A stretch of 64,000 nt of DNA from DATKNA01 sp963755755 (GTDB taxonomy: Bacteria; Actinomycetota; Actinomycetes; Actinomycetales; Kineosporiaceae). Position 1 is the first letter of the stretch; each line of letters begins with the position of its first letter. A model generated the notes under the pieces. The model did not search any database, was not told the DNA's origin, and saw nothing but the letters and a program-made list of their open reading frames with translations. Of this stretch, positions 17,197-30,023 are shown in pieces. Where the stretch lies: NCBI GenBank assembly GCA_963755755.1, contig CAVWLJ010000004.1, forward strand, positions 186,001 to 250,000, given 5' to 3'. Position numbers and translations under genes: made by a program.

Positions 17197-20100
17197 GCCT
17201 GCCCCTCCCGGAGCCGCTCCGGCCGGGCCGAGCGCGTCAGCAGCAGCCCGCCGGCCAGGACGCCGGCGCCGAGCGCGAGCGCCAGTACGGTGGCGGTCGC
17301 CAGCACGAGGAGCGGGTCGACCCGGACGAGGATCGGCGGCACGGGCAGGACGCCTGCGGCGTCCGCGAACTCCGGAACGCCGGGCAGCCCGATCCGGGCG
17401 GCCAGCACCCCGAGCGGGACGCCGAGAACGACGGCGGCGACCGCGAGCCCGACGGGCTCGGCGACGGCGGCGGCCCGTACCGATCCGGGTCCGAACCCGA
17501 GCGCACGCAGCGCGGCCAGCTCGAAGGAGCGCCGGCGCGCCAGCAGGTAGAGCGTGACGACGGCGGCGGCGAGCGCGAGCAGGGCGGCCGCGAGCGCCCC
17601 GGCGAGCAGGAAGCCCGCCGCGAGCGAGGGACCCTGCCGGGCGAGCTCGGCGGCGCGGGCCTGGACCGTCTCGACGTCCTGCACGGCGACGCCGGCGGCG
17701 GCGAGCCGGGCCGGCAGATCCGCCGGGGCCGTGGCCGAGAGCCACACCTGGTCGGGGAGCAGGCCCTCGTCGCCCAGCGGACGGGCGGCCGCGGCGGCGT
17801 CCATCGGCAGCACCACCCCGGCGCCGCCGGCGCGCGGGAGCACCGCGGCCGACGCGCGCGGAGCGATCGTCAGCGTCGCCCCGGAGGGCAGCGCGACGTC
17901 GTACCCGGTGGTCCCCGGCGCGGGCCGCATGCTGGTCGTCACCACGGCCGGCACCGCCGTCGGCGTCGTCGCCTCCGCGCCGAACTCCGCCACGTTCGGC
18001 GGCGCGGCGACCGTGATGCGCACGCCGCCGCCCGCGGCCGGCGCCGTCAGGTGTGCGACCGGCTCCCCGCCGCCCCGGTCCTCCGGCGTCGTGTCGTACG
18101 CCCGCCAGCCCGCCGGGTCGACCGCCGCCGGCACCACGGTCCAGCCGCCGCCCGTCGCATGGGTCTCGACGGTCGCGACGGTCAGATCGGCGACGACCGG
18201 GAAGGACCCGGGCCCGCTGCGGTCGAGCACGAGGCGGCGCAGGCTGCAGCCGGCCGCGCACGCCGGGGTCCGCGCGGTGAGGGTGTTCGTCCCGGTGCGG
18301 ACCGGCCCCAGGAGCACCGACAACGAGCGCCGCCCGGGGCCGACGACCTCGAGCGTCGCCGTCAGCCGGCCGCAGCAGGGGACGGATGCCTTGGTCGTCA
18401 TCCTGATCGCGTCCCCCCGGAAGCCCACTGGTGCGCGGACCGGATCGTCGATCGCCGACACCAGCCCGGCGGGACCCGCGGCCGCGAAGTCGGAGCGCCA
18501 GGCGGCTGTCGCCGCGAAGCGCGCCGGGTCGACGAGGAGAAGGGTGAACGCGTCACGGGAGGGCCCGCTCGCGACGTCGCGGTCGGCCGAGGTCGGCCCC
18601 GAAGACCGACGACGGGACGGCCGTCACGGCCATCGCCTGCGTGCCCGCCGGGTCGAGGCGCCGGACGATCGTCTCGACGTCGGCCGGCCCCGCCGGGTCG
18701 ACGTGCACGACCCGCGCGGCGCCCACCTCGGTCATCGCGCGGTCGTGCCGGTTCGCGGCGAAGACGTCCGCCCCGACGACGGCGAACGTGACCATGGCGA
18801 ACGCGGTGGCCAGCACGACGAGGAGCCGGACGCCGCCGGGCCGGCGGGCCACGCCGCGGGCGCCCACGAAGATCCCGACGTGGCGGCCGCGCCGGGTGGC
18901 GGACCCGATCGCGCCCGCGAGCAGCGGCAGCGCCCGGGCGCCGAGCAGTGCGCCGGCGAGGGCCAGCAGAGCCGGCGCGACCAGCGCGGCCACGTCGACG
19001 CTACGGCCGCGCAGCAGCCCGCCGTGCCACAGCTGCCACCCGCCGGCCAGGGCGAGCGTGACGACGACCACCTCGACGGCGCTCGCGCGGGCGGTCCGCC
19101 GCCCCGCGGTGCGGCGCCACTGCTCGACGACCGGGCGCCGCAGCGTCCGGACGCTGCCGAGGACGGCGGCGACCAGTGCGCCGAGCGCGGTCACCGCGAC
19201 GGCGGTCCACATGCCCGCGTCGGCTCGCGGCCCCAGCCCGGCGCCGAACGCGCTCGGGGCGGCCGCCCAGCGCGGCGAGCGCGACGACGACCCCGAGGGG
19301 TACGGCCAGCAGCACCAGCAGCACCGTCTCGAGCAGCCCGAACGCCAAGGTGGCGCCGGTCGGCAGGCCGCGGAGCTTGGCGAGCGCGATCTCCCCGCCG
19401 CGGGCCTCGGCCGCGTCGGCGACCACGAGCACGAGCACCGCGAGACCGAGCAGCACGAGTTCGGCGAGGACGACGAGGATCGGCGGCCCGGTTCCCGCCA
19501 GCGCGTCGTCCGCCCCGTCGAGCACGGACCGAAGCCCGGTCGACACGGCGTCCGAGAAACCCCGGTGCGCCAGGCCCGCCCCCGCGAGCCGGACGCCGAG
19601 CGCGTCGAGGTCGGAGCGCAGCCGGGGCAGGTCCGCGCGGCGGACGGCGGCCGGGTCGAGCAGCAGGTCCTCGACGGCGAGCACCTGGGTGCCCTCGGAG
19701 GCGGTCAGCCGCGCGAACGTCCCGGTGCCGACGAACGCCGCCTCGAGGGTGCGGACGGGGGCGTCGGTCCGCTGCTCGTCCCGCCGCTGCTGGCCCCCGA
19801 AGTAGCCGCGGGTGTCGTCGAACCAGTAGGCGCCGCCGGGGTCGATCGGGCTGTACGTGCCGACCACGACGAGGGTGGCGGGGACGGGCGGCCCGGGACG
19901 ACCCGCCGCGGGCTGGCCGCCGGGGTCGCGGAGTGCGTCGACGCCGATCCGGCTGCCCACCGTCCAGCGCCGGCGACGGGCGTCGGCGTCGCTCACCGCG
20001 ACCTCGTCCGCCGCGTCGGCAGCGGGGCACCGACCGGTGACCATCCGCAGGTGCCCGCAGGCGCCGTCGCGGGCGACGACGGTGACCCGGTCCGCGTCGC

Positions 20101-20443
20101 GGTCACCACTGCTCGTCAGCCGGGTGGGCCGCTCCAGCCCCACGACGCGCTGCGGGTAGGCGCGCTCGAGCGACGTCCCCGCCAGAGCGTCGTCCACGGC
20201 GTCGTGCAGCGGGCCGGCGCCGCCGCGGCCGGCGGCGTCCTTCGTGACCTCGATGCCGGTGCCGTTCGACGTGCCCGAGGCGGTGGTGAGGGCCTGCCGG
20301 AGGATCGACTCGGAGGCGCCCTGGAGGAACAGCGGACCGGCCGCCGCGACCGTGACGGCGAACGTGGCGACGAGCAGCACGACCACCGACTGCCCCCGGC
20401 GCCACCACAGCGCGCGCACCGCGAGTGCGAGCGCCCGGAGCAT
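17193..20443 (-). CDS. Large FtsX-like ABC permease (two apparent frameshifts)
   Basis: About 1,080 residues when read through shifts near 19262 and 18590. The N-terminal helix is SVVVLLVATFAVTVAAAGPL, a MacB-like extracellular domain follows, and then a first FtsX unit (ILVVLAELVLLGLAVLVLVV; ETVLLVLLAVPLGVVVALAA). A second set of helices lies at 18.9-19.2 kb, a second extracellular domain at 17.7-18.5 kb, and a final FtsX unit has ELAALRALGFGPGSVR. Large double-FtsX permeases of actinomycetes work with one or two ATPases as exporters or in cell-envelope remodelling. TAGCGT at 20450-20455 is 6 bases before ATG, implying leaderless expression. Cargo unknown. Confidence 0.82.
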
Positions 20444-20506
20444 GCCCGCACGCTACAACCCGGGATCGACGCCGATGCCCGACGGCGTTCGCACCGGGAT
20501 CGGGAA

Positions 20507-23573
<3,067 letters not shown>

Positions 23574-23635
23574 GGGTCAGCCCGGGCGTGGGAGGCTGGG
23601 GCGCCCAGCGACCCGCTGATCGACAGGAGCGGACC

Positions 23636-23839
23636 ATGCCCGAGAACACGCCCGAGCATCCAGGTGCGGCGGAGGACCAGCGGGACGACATGAAGCGCAA
23701 GTTCCGCGAGGCGCTCGAGCGCAAGCAGGGCCGTGCGGCGGAGCAGGGCGAGGCCGCGGAGCGCGGCGACAGCGGCAAGATCCACGGAGCGCACGGCCCG
23801 GAGAGCGTCCGCCGGTCCTTCCGGCGCAAGAGCGGCTGA
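23636..23839 (+). CDS. DUF5302-type small protein
   Basis: 67 residues, highly charged and probably helical (DDMKRKFREALERKQGRAAE), ending ESVRRSFRRKSG. This arrangement is typical of a small actinobacterial family of unknown function. ATG 23636 is preferred over the upstream in-frame start because CAGGAG stands 7 bases before it. It is divergent from the SNF2 gene, 62 bases away. Confidence 0.75.
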   Translation: MPENTPEHPGAAEDQRDDMKRKFREALERKQGRAAEQGEAAERGDSGKIHGAHGPESVRRSFRRKSG

Positions 23840-23863
23840 CGGACGCCGCGCCCACCTCCGGGT

Positions 23864-25110
23864 TCACGGCAGCGTCGTGCTCCCGACGGCCGCGCGGAAC
23901 ACCTCGCCCGGCCCCGCCAGCACCAGCGGACCGCAGCCGGCGGGGACGAGGGCGGACTCCCCGCAGTGCAGCACGTGCGCGGCGCCGTCGCATCGGAGGG
24001 TGACGGTGCCCGCGGTGACGAGCACGATCTGCGGCCCGGGCAGGCCCTGGCTACGCCTCGACCGGTGCGTCGCCGGTCAGGCGGAGCCGGGTCAGCTGGA
24101 ACTCCGGCGCCTCCGGCCGCCAGCCCACCTCGCAGCCGCCGAGGACGATCTCCGGGCTGCGGTGCGGGCGGCTGCGCCCGTCGACGACGTGCAGCAGCTC
24201 CTCGACCGCGACCGGCTTGTGGGTCAGCCCGGCGCGGAGCACGTTGTCGGAGTTGCCCATGATCTCGACGCCGGTGCCGCTGAGGTAGGAGTGCGGAGCG
24301 CCCGCCGGGCACGAACAGGGTGCCGCCGGGCTCCAGCCGCACGAGGTGGAGCAGCAGCGGAGCCACGACGAGGGCGTCCTTGGGGAAGAACTCGGCCAGG
24401 CGGGTCACCCAGCCCAGCGCGGCGCGGTCGTGCTCGGTCAGGCCGTCCCGCGCGGACCACGGCGTCCGCCGCGTCCGCGGCCTCCGCCGCCAGGTCGGCG
24501 CGGTCGTCGTCCGGCCAGGTCACGAGGATCTCGAAGGCCCGCTCCAGCGCGGCGGTCTCGTCGCCGCCGCCGGCGCCGAGCAACGGCTCGGCGATGGCGG
24601 CCAGTCGCGCTCCGTCGACGAGGCCGAGCAGGCGTGCGGCGTCCGCGGCGGGCCGGAAGCCGCACAGCGCCTCGACCGGTTCGAGCGCGTAGAGCATCTC
24701 CGGCTTGGGATGGGGGTCGACGTACCGGTGGTCACCGTGCACCTCGACCTCCCCGGCGAACCCCTCCCGGGCGCGGTCGCGGTCCGGGTGCACCTGCAGC
24801 GACAGGGGGCCGGCGATGGCGAGCACCTTCAGCAGGTAGGGCAGGCGCGCGCCGTACGCGGCGACGACGTCCGGGCCGAGCAGCTCGTGCGGGCGCTCGG
24901 GCGACGAGGTCGTCGAGCCGGTGCACGGTGCCGTCGGCGGCGACGACGGTGGACGGGGCGGAGGGGTGCGCCCCCATCCACAGCTCCGCCTCCGGGTGCG
25001 CCCGTGGGCTCCCGGCCCTGCAGGCGCGCGAGCGTCTCGAGCGCTCCCCAGTCGTAGTCCCGGATCGGGTTCGCCATGGGGAGGATCGCGGTGCCGAGGG
25101 ACCCGGACAT
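23864..25110 (-). CDS. manA: Mannose-6-phosphate isomerase, type I (many apparent frameshifts)
   Basis: Interconverts fructose-6-phosphate and mannose-6-phosphate at the entry to GDP-mannose synthesis. Pieces in successive frames make up the family: ANPIRDYDWGALETLARLQG at the start, ELWMGAHPSAPS, PLSLQVHPDRDRAREGF and HPKPEMLYALEP with the zinc ligands, then RLEPGGTLFVPGG, ELLHVVDGRS, and a C-terminal cupin ending VTLRCDGAAHVLHCGESALV and a stop at 23864. At least five frame changes are needed, so this stretch is badly read. TAGGGT at 25118-25123 is 7 bases before ATG 25110. Mannose-1-phosphate guanylyltransferase at 49.8 kb serves the same route. Confidence 0.85.
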
Positions 25111-25137
25111 GCGCTGCACCCTACCGTCGCGGCGCGC

Positions 25138-26441
25138 TCAGCGACCGGCTCCCGCGAGAACCCACTGCGCCCCCTCCGGGGTGTCCCGCACCTCGACGCC
25201 GGCCGCCCCGAGCCGGTCGCGCACCAGGTCGGAGATGGCTGTAGTCGCGGGCGGCCCGGGCCCGGGCGCGCAGTTCGAGCAGCGCCTCGACGTAGGGCCG
25301 GACGACCTCGCGGGGGTCGCGGACGCCGTCGGTCGCGAGGTCGCCGAGCCGGACGACGAGCGCTCGCAGCACCCGCCGCGCGTGGTCGAGGTCGTCGTTC
25401 TGGTCGGTGTCCGTGCTCCAGGCCACGATCGCGGCCTCGAGGTCGAGGATCGCGGCGACGCAGCCGTCGACGTCCGCGGCGGCCAGGGCGGCGTCGAAGG
25501 CGATCCGGCATCCCTCGGCGTCCGTCCGCAGTGACGGACGCGCGGGCCGCGGCGGGGCGGGGTTCGGGGACCGCGGCCCGCCGGCGCGGACAGCTGGGCC
25601 GGCTCGGACAGCTCCGCCGCGGTCGGCGCCGGACGCGCCGGCGACGTCGTAACCGCGCAGCAGCGCGTCGAGCTCGGCGAGCGGGAGCCGGGAGCCCGCC
25701 GGGAAGCTGCGGGACCGGCCGCGCCGGCGCACCGTGACCGTGCCCGTGCCGGCGACCCGGGCCGATCCTCGCGGCGACGTCGACGAGCAGCGCGGTGTGC
25801 TCGTCCACGCCGAGCACGCCCACCTCGTCAGGCAGTTCGCGCTCGAGCGCGTGAGCCGCTCCTCGCCCAGGTAGCAGTAGCGCGTGTCGTACCGGCCGCC
25901 CTCGGCGTTGTCGAAGTGCGGGACGACGACGGCGGCCAGGCCGGTCAGCCGCCCGAGCAGGTCCAGGCCGGTCTCCCAGAACGGGTCGGCGCCCGCCTTG
26001 TAGATCTCGTAGACCGGGATCGCGTGGGTGCCGAGGGTGCAGGCGGCGGCGGAGCCGAAGACCAGGGTCCCGCCGCGCGCAGGCACGTCGGCCAGGGCCT
26101 CCGGCACGCCGGTACCGCGCCACTGCCGCAGCGTGTACGTCGGGCTGCCGGGACCGGCGAACGCCCAGCGGGCGCGGCCGAGCAGGGCGAGCGTGCGTTC
26201 GCGCTCCACCTGCGGAGCGTCCGCGCGCCGCCAGGAGGCGAGCTCGACCGGCAGGCCGACGGAGGCCGAGAAGTAGCTGGAGGTCTTCTCCACCAGGTCG
26301 TCGGCGTTGACCTGGAAGCCGAAGGTGGTGTCGAGGACGACGGCCGGGCCCGTCGCCCGGCGTCGCCAGGTCCACCTCGCGGTGCACCTTCACCAGGCTG
26401 GGCGCGGTCTCGCCGGAGCCCATGACGACGAGCATGCTCAT
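25138..26441 (-). CDS. Class I glutamine amidotransferase/S51-like protein with CysS-like tail (frameshifted)
   Basis: Starts MSMLVVMGSGETAPSLVKVH at ATG 26441. After a shift near 26355 it reads TTFGFQVNADDLVEKTSSYF, GPGSPTYTLRQWRGTG and LVFGSAAACTLGTHAIPVYE; the Ser of GSAAAC is at the nucleophile-elbow position of peptidase E/cyanophycinase-like proteins. VVVPHFDNAEGGRYDTRYCY follows. After a linker, the last 100 residues (RVLRALVVRLGDLA, then VRDRLGAAGVEVRDTPEGAQ) resemble the C-terminal part of cysteinyl-tRNA synthetase. Further shifts lie near 25855, 25760 and 25240. Function unknown. The start overlaps the stop of the upstream hydrolase gene. Confidence 0.7.
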
Positions 26442-27388
26442 CGGCGGCCCTCCTCGCCGGTCTCGACGCGGCCAGCGCGGCTGGATAGGGACGACTCCAG
26501 GGCGAGGAGGTCGGCCGCGAGCCGGTCGGGGTGCTGGGCGTGCAGGTCGTGGTCCGCCCCGGGGTACCAGCGTGCGCCGACGCCGGGGCAGTGCCGTGAG
26601 TGCCGCGCGCACGGCGGCTCCGGGCGGCGGCGATCCGCGCGGGCTCCCCGGGCTCCGGCCGTTCGCCGGCCGCGGGCACCAGCAGCACGGGCACCTCGAC
26701 GAGCGGGTACCAGGCGGCCGGATCGCCGTCGTAGAGGGAGCGGACGATCTCCCGGTGGTGCTCGCGGGAGAGCCGGGCGCGCACGCCGCCGTCGGGCAGC
26801 TCGACAGGTTCGCGAGCGTCCCCTCGACGCCCTCGGCGGCCAGTCCGGGTGGGCGGCGCGGATCCGGGCGACGACATCGGTGTAGCGAAGGCCGTCGAGC
26901 ACGGGCGGGGCCAGCGCCGCCCAGCACTCCTCGAAGGTCGCGGAAGCCGTCGCTCGGGCGGAGCCACCCGCCGTCCACGCAGGCGACGCGGCCGCGACGC
27001 CGGGGTGGCGGGCGGCGAGCGACAGGACGACGTTGCCGCCCCAGGACTGCCCGACGACGACCGGGGAGCGCAGGCCGAGCAACGGCGCGAGGGCCGCCAG
27101 GTCGTCGGCGGCCGTGTCGGTGTCGTAGCCGCTCGACGGTTCCTCGGACGGCCGTGCCCGCGCAGGTCGACGGCGACGCAGCGATGACCGGCCGCGGCGA
27201 GGCGGCGGGCGACGCCGTCCCAGAGCCGGGCGTTGGACGCGAGGCCGTGGACGAGCAGGAAGGGATGCCGGTGCCCGCCATGGCCCGCGAACTCCGGTCA
27301 CCGCGAGCCGCGGCCCGCCTGCGTCGACGGCCACGAGTCGCTCGTGCGGAGCCGGCCGGCTCAGGGCGGTCGTCCCGGTGCTGGTCAC
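26438..27388 (-). CDS. Alpha/beta hydrolase (several apparent frameshifts)
   Basis: GTG 27388 begins the protein. A second frame gives HPFLLVHGLASNARLWDGVA with the oxyanion-hole HG, and VAVDLRGHG. The first frame returns with DTDTAADDLAALAPLLGLRS and the nucleophile elbow VVGQSWGGN (Ser). Later parts again change frame, with LYDGDPAAWYPLVEVPVLLV and the final catalytic His in YPGADHDLHAQHPDRLAADL. Substrate unknown. TAGTCT at 27396-27401 is 7 bases before the start, so leaderless. Its stop overlaps the start of the GATase-like gene, making a two-gene unit. Confidence 0.72.
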   Translation of the reverse strand: MTSTGTTALSRPAPHERLVAVDAGGPRLAVTGVRGPWRAPASLPARPRPRVQRPALGRRRPPPRRGRSSLRRRRPARARPSEEPSSGYDTDTAADDLAALAPLLGLRSPVVVGQSWGGNVVLSLAARHPGVAAASPAWTAGGSARATASATFEECWAALAPPVLDGLRYTDVVARIRAAHPDWPPRASRGRSRTCRAARRRRARPALPRAPPGDRPLPLRRRSGRLVPARRGARAAGARGRRTAGARGARADRRRPEPPCARHSRHCPGVGARWYPGADHDLHAQHPDRLAADLLALESSLSSRAGRVETGEEGRR

Positions 27389-27582
27389 GCTGGCGAGACT
27401 AGGCCGCGCCGCCGACAGCCGCGCGGGATGGACGGCGGGTGGATCGGCGAGAGCTCCGGACGCAGGACGGCGGTGCCGAGACAGGTATGGACGAGGGGAG
27501 CCGGGGTACGTCGACGGAATTCAGTCGTCCGTCCGACCGTGTGGTTCGCGTCACCTCCGAGCAAAGGTCTACGGTGAGAGTC

Positions 27583-27772
27583 ATGTCATTCACGCTCTGG
27601 CTCAGTGCCGAGGAAGAGCGGATCCTCGCGAAGATCATGAAGGCCGAAGGCGCCCGCTCCAAGGAGCAGGCCGTCATCAAGGCCATCCGCGACAAGGGAG
27701 ATCTGCTCGCCGCCGCCGACCGTCCAGATCCGGGAGACCCCCGAGACGACGGAGCGCGCCCCGGGCGCCTGA
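27583..27772 (+). CDS. Ribbon-helix-helix-like small protein (end uncertain)
   Basis: Begins MSFTLWLSAEEERILAKIMK, followed by AEGARSKEQAVIKAIRDKGD: a short strand and two helices, as in CopG/Arc-type DNA-binding proteins and antitoxins. After LLAAA, the reading in the next frame, TVQIRETPETTERAPGA, ends at a TGA at 27770-27772. Staying in the first frame would run on for hundreds of codons as a shadow. So one indel near 27718 is likely, and the protein is about 62 residues. TACGGT at 27570-27575 is 7 bases before ATG, a leaderless arrangement. No toxin gene lies next to it. Confidence 0.6.
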
Positions 27773-27791
27773 CAGCCCAGGCACATCGTTC

Positions 27792-27833
27792 ACGGCCCGA
27801 CACCGGCGACCATCTCGCTCGGTGCCGGGCCGT
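27792..27833. terminator. Convergent-gene hairpin
   Basis: A 14-pair stem (27792-27805 with 27820-27833, one G-T pair) closes a 14-base loop between the small protein gene and the converging hydrolase, and touches the hydrolase stop codon. It can end transcription from both sides. Confidence 0.65.
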
Positions 27834-28728
27834 CAGCGTGCGACCCGGCCGACCGCTCGCTCCAGGATCTCCGCGGCCACCTCGGCCGGCCGGGTCTCCG
27901 GCAGCCAGTGACCGGCGTCCAGCTCCACGAACCGGTAGTCCCCCCGCACGAACCGCCCCGTCCGTTCGGCGGCCGCCCGGCCGAGCGCGACGTCGCGCCG
28001 GCCCCAGACGTACGTCGTCGGCCCCGTCCAGCTGGGCCGGTCCGGACGCAGGCGCCGGCGGACGCGGCCGCGCGGGTCGAGCATGCGGGGCAGCGCCCCG
28101 GCGACACCGAGCCCGAGCGCCCGGTACCAGCCCGAGCGCGGCCGGAGAAGGCGCCCGGGTTCGCGCATCCGGCGCACGTAGTGCTCGGCGCGGCCGGCCG
28201 GCAGGCCGCTGGCGCGCAGCGCATGGCCCGAGGCCGGGCGGGACGACGAGCTCCGGGACCACCGGCAGCTGCGAACAGGGCCATGTACCAGCTCCGCAGC
28301 GCCTGCAGGCTGTGCGTCGCGGCGTGCCCCATCGCCCCCGGGTGCGGCGTCGACACGCACGACCGCGCTGGCGAACCGCTCCGGGTGGCGGGCGCGTCAC
28401 CGCCCAGGCGACCGCCCCACCCCAGTCGTGCCCGACCAGGTGCGCGCGCTCGACTCCGGCCGCGTCGAGCAGGGCCAGGGTGTCCGCGACGATCTCTGCT
28501 CAGCCGGTAGGCGTCGCGCCCGTCGGGCCGCGCCCCGGGCGAGTACCCGCGCTGGTCGGGGGCGAGGGTCCGCAGGCCGGCCGCGTGCAGGTGCGGGACC
28601 ACGTCGTCCCAGGCGGAGGCGTCCTGGGGGAAGCCGTGCAGCAGGACGACGACGTCGCCGTCCGCCGGTCCCTCGTCGCGGACGTCGAAGACGAGCCCGT
28701 CGCGCTCGAAGGTCCGCAGCCGGGTCAC
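27833..28728 (-). CDS. Alpha/beta hydrolase, epoxide-hydrolase-like (frameshifted)
   Basis: GTG 28728 overlaps the galK stop by 4 bases. The N-terminal part reads VVVLLHGFPQDASAWDDVVP and LAPDQRGYSPGARP. In a second frame near 28.43 kb is LVGHDWGGAV, with Asp as the likely nucleophile, as in epoxide hydrolases and haloalkane dehalogenases. HPERFASAVVRVDAAP follows in a third frame. The C-terminal part has TTYVWGRRD and the catalytic His in LDAGHWLPETRPAEVAAEIL. Frame changes lie near 28500, 28390 and 28240. Coupling to galK puts it in the galactose operon, although no step of galactose breakdown needs it. Confidence 0.72.
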
Positions 28729-30023
28729 GACACCCGCCCGGCGGGGGCCGACGGGACGGCGCGCAGGAAACCCGGGGCGGCAAGGCCCTCGGCGGCGAAG
28801 GCCGCGGCGACCGCGTCGGCGACCGCGTCCCCGCTGCCGGCCGGCACCAGGGCGATGGCGGAGCCACCGAACCCGCCGCCGGTCATGCGCGCGCCGAGCG
28901 CTCCGGCGCCCTTGGCGGCCTCGCACGCCAGGTCGAGCTCCCGGCAGGACACCTCGTAGTCGTCGCGCAGCGACGCGTGCGAGGCGTCGAGCAGCGGGCC
29001 GATGCCGGCGAGGTCGCCGTCCTCGACGAGCAGCACGGCCTGCCGGACCCGGGCGATCTCGGTGACGACGTGCCGCACCCGGCGGGCGATCTCGTCCGCC
29101 TCCTCCGGATCGTCGACGAGGTCGCGCAGCCGGTCGAGAGCCGCGTCCAGCTCGATGGCGTGCACCTCGCGCAACCACCGGACGCCGAGCAGCGCCGCCG
29201 CGCGCTCGCACTGCTCCCGCCGTGAGCCGTACTGCCCGTCCTGCAGCGCGTGGTGGGCTCGGGTGTCGATGACCACCAGCTCCAGGCCGGCCGCGGCCAG
29301 GTCGAACGGCACGTGCCGCACCGAGAAGTCGACGCAGTCGATGAGCAGCGCCGAGCCCGCCTGGGACCGCAGCGACGCCGCCTGGTCCATGCCGCCGGTC
29401 GGTGCGCCGGCGATGTCGTTCTCGGCGCGGACGCACGCGGCGGCCAGCGCGGCGCGGCCGTCGTCGTCCCCGCCCAGCCCCAGCCCGGCCACCTCGTCGA
29501 GCGCCACACCGACGGCGCACTCCAGCGCCGCGGACGAGGACAGTCCCGAGCCGAGCGGCACGAGCCCGTCGACGACGGCGTCGAAGCCCGGCACCCGGTG
29601 GCCTGACTGGCGCAGCGCCCAGGGGACGCCGACGGCGTAGCCCGCCCAGCCGTCGACGGTGCCGGGCGCGACGTCGTCGAGCCGGCCCTCCCAGCGGGGC
29701 GGCCCTGCCCGGTGTCGTCGCGCACCTGCGCGCTCGTCACGACGAGCCGGTCGTCGTCCCGGGGAGCCAGCGCGACGTAGGTGCGGTGCGCCAGCGCGAA
29801 GGGCAGGCAGAGCCCGCCGTTGTAGTCGACGTGCTCGCCGATCACGTTGACCCGGCCCGGCGCGGCCCAGACCCCGGCCGGTGGACGGCCGAACTCGGCC
29901 TCGAACCCCTCGGCGGCCCGCCGGGCCGACGCCGCCCGCGCCGGCTGGTCGGCGTCCGCGTACCAGTCGGCCGTGACCGTGCCCGACGTGCCGGAGGCGC
30001 CGCTGCCGCGCGGCCGCGGTCAC
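28725..30023 (-). CDS. galK: Galactokinase (two apparent frameshifts near the N-terminus)
   Basis: Phosphorylates alpha-D-galactose to galactose-1-phosphate with ATP. GTG 30023 overlaps the galT stop. After a shift near 29995, the protein reads DWYADADQPARAASA, then APGRVNVIGEHVDYNGGLCL, the galactokinase signature with the substrate-binding Glu-His and Asp. A second shift near 29710 leads to VPLGSGLSSSAALECAVGVA (GHMP ATP loop), TGGMDQAAS with the catalytic Asp, and the GHMP C-terminal motif MTGGGFGGSAIAL. The rest is intact. Second enzyme gene of the minus-strand galactose operon. Confidence 0.92.
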   Translation of the reverse strand: MTAAARQRRLRHVGHGHGRLVRGRRPAGAGGVGPAGRRGVRGRVRPSTGRGLGRAGPGQRDRRARRLQRRALPALRAGAPHLRRAGSPGRRPARRDERAGARRHRAGPPRWEGRLDDVAPGTVDGWAGYAVGVPWALRQSGHRVPGFDAVVDGLVPLGSGLSSSAALECAVGVALDEVAGLGLGGDDDGRAALAAACVRAENDIAGAPTGGMDQAASLRSQAGSALLIDCVDFSVRHVPFDLAAAGLELVVIDTRAHHALQDGQYGSRREQCERAAALLGVRWLREVHAIELDAALDRLRDLVDDPEEADEIARRVRHVVTEIARVRQAVLLVEDGDLAGIGPLLDASHASLRDDYEVSCRELDLACEAAKGAGALGARMTGGGFGGSAIALVPAGSGDAVADAVAAAFAAEGLAAPGFLRAVPSAPAGRVS

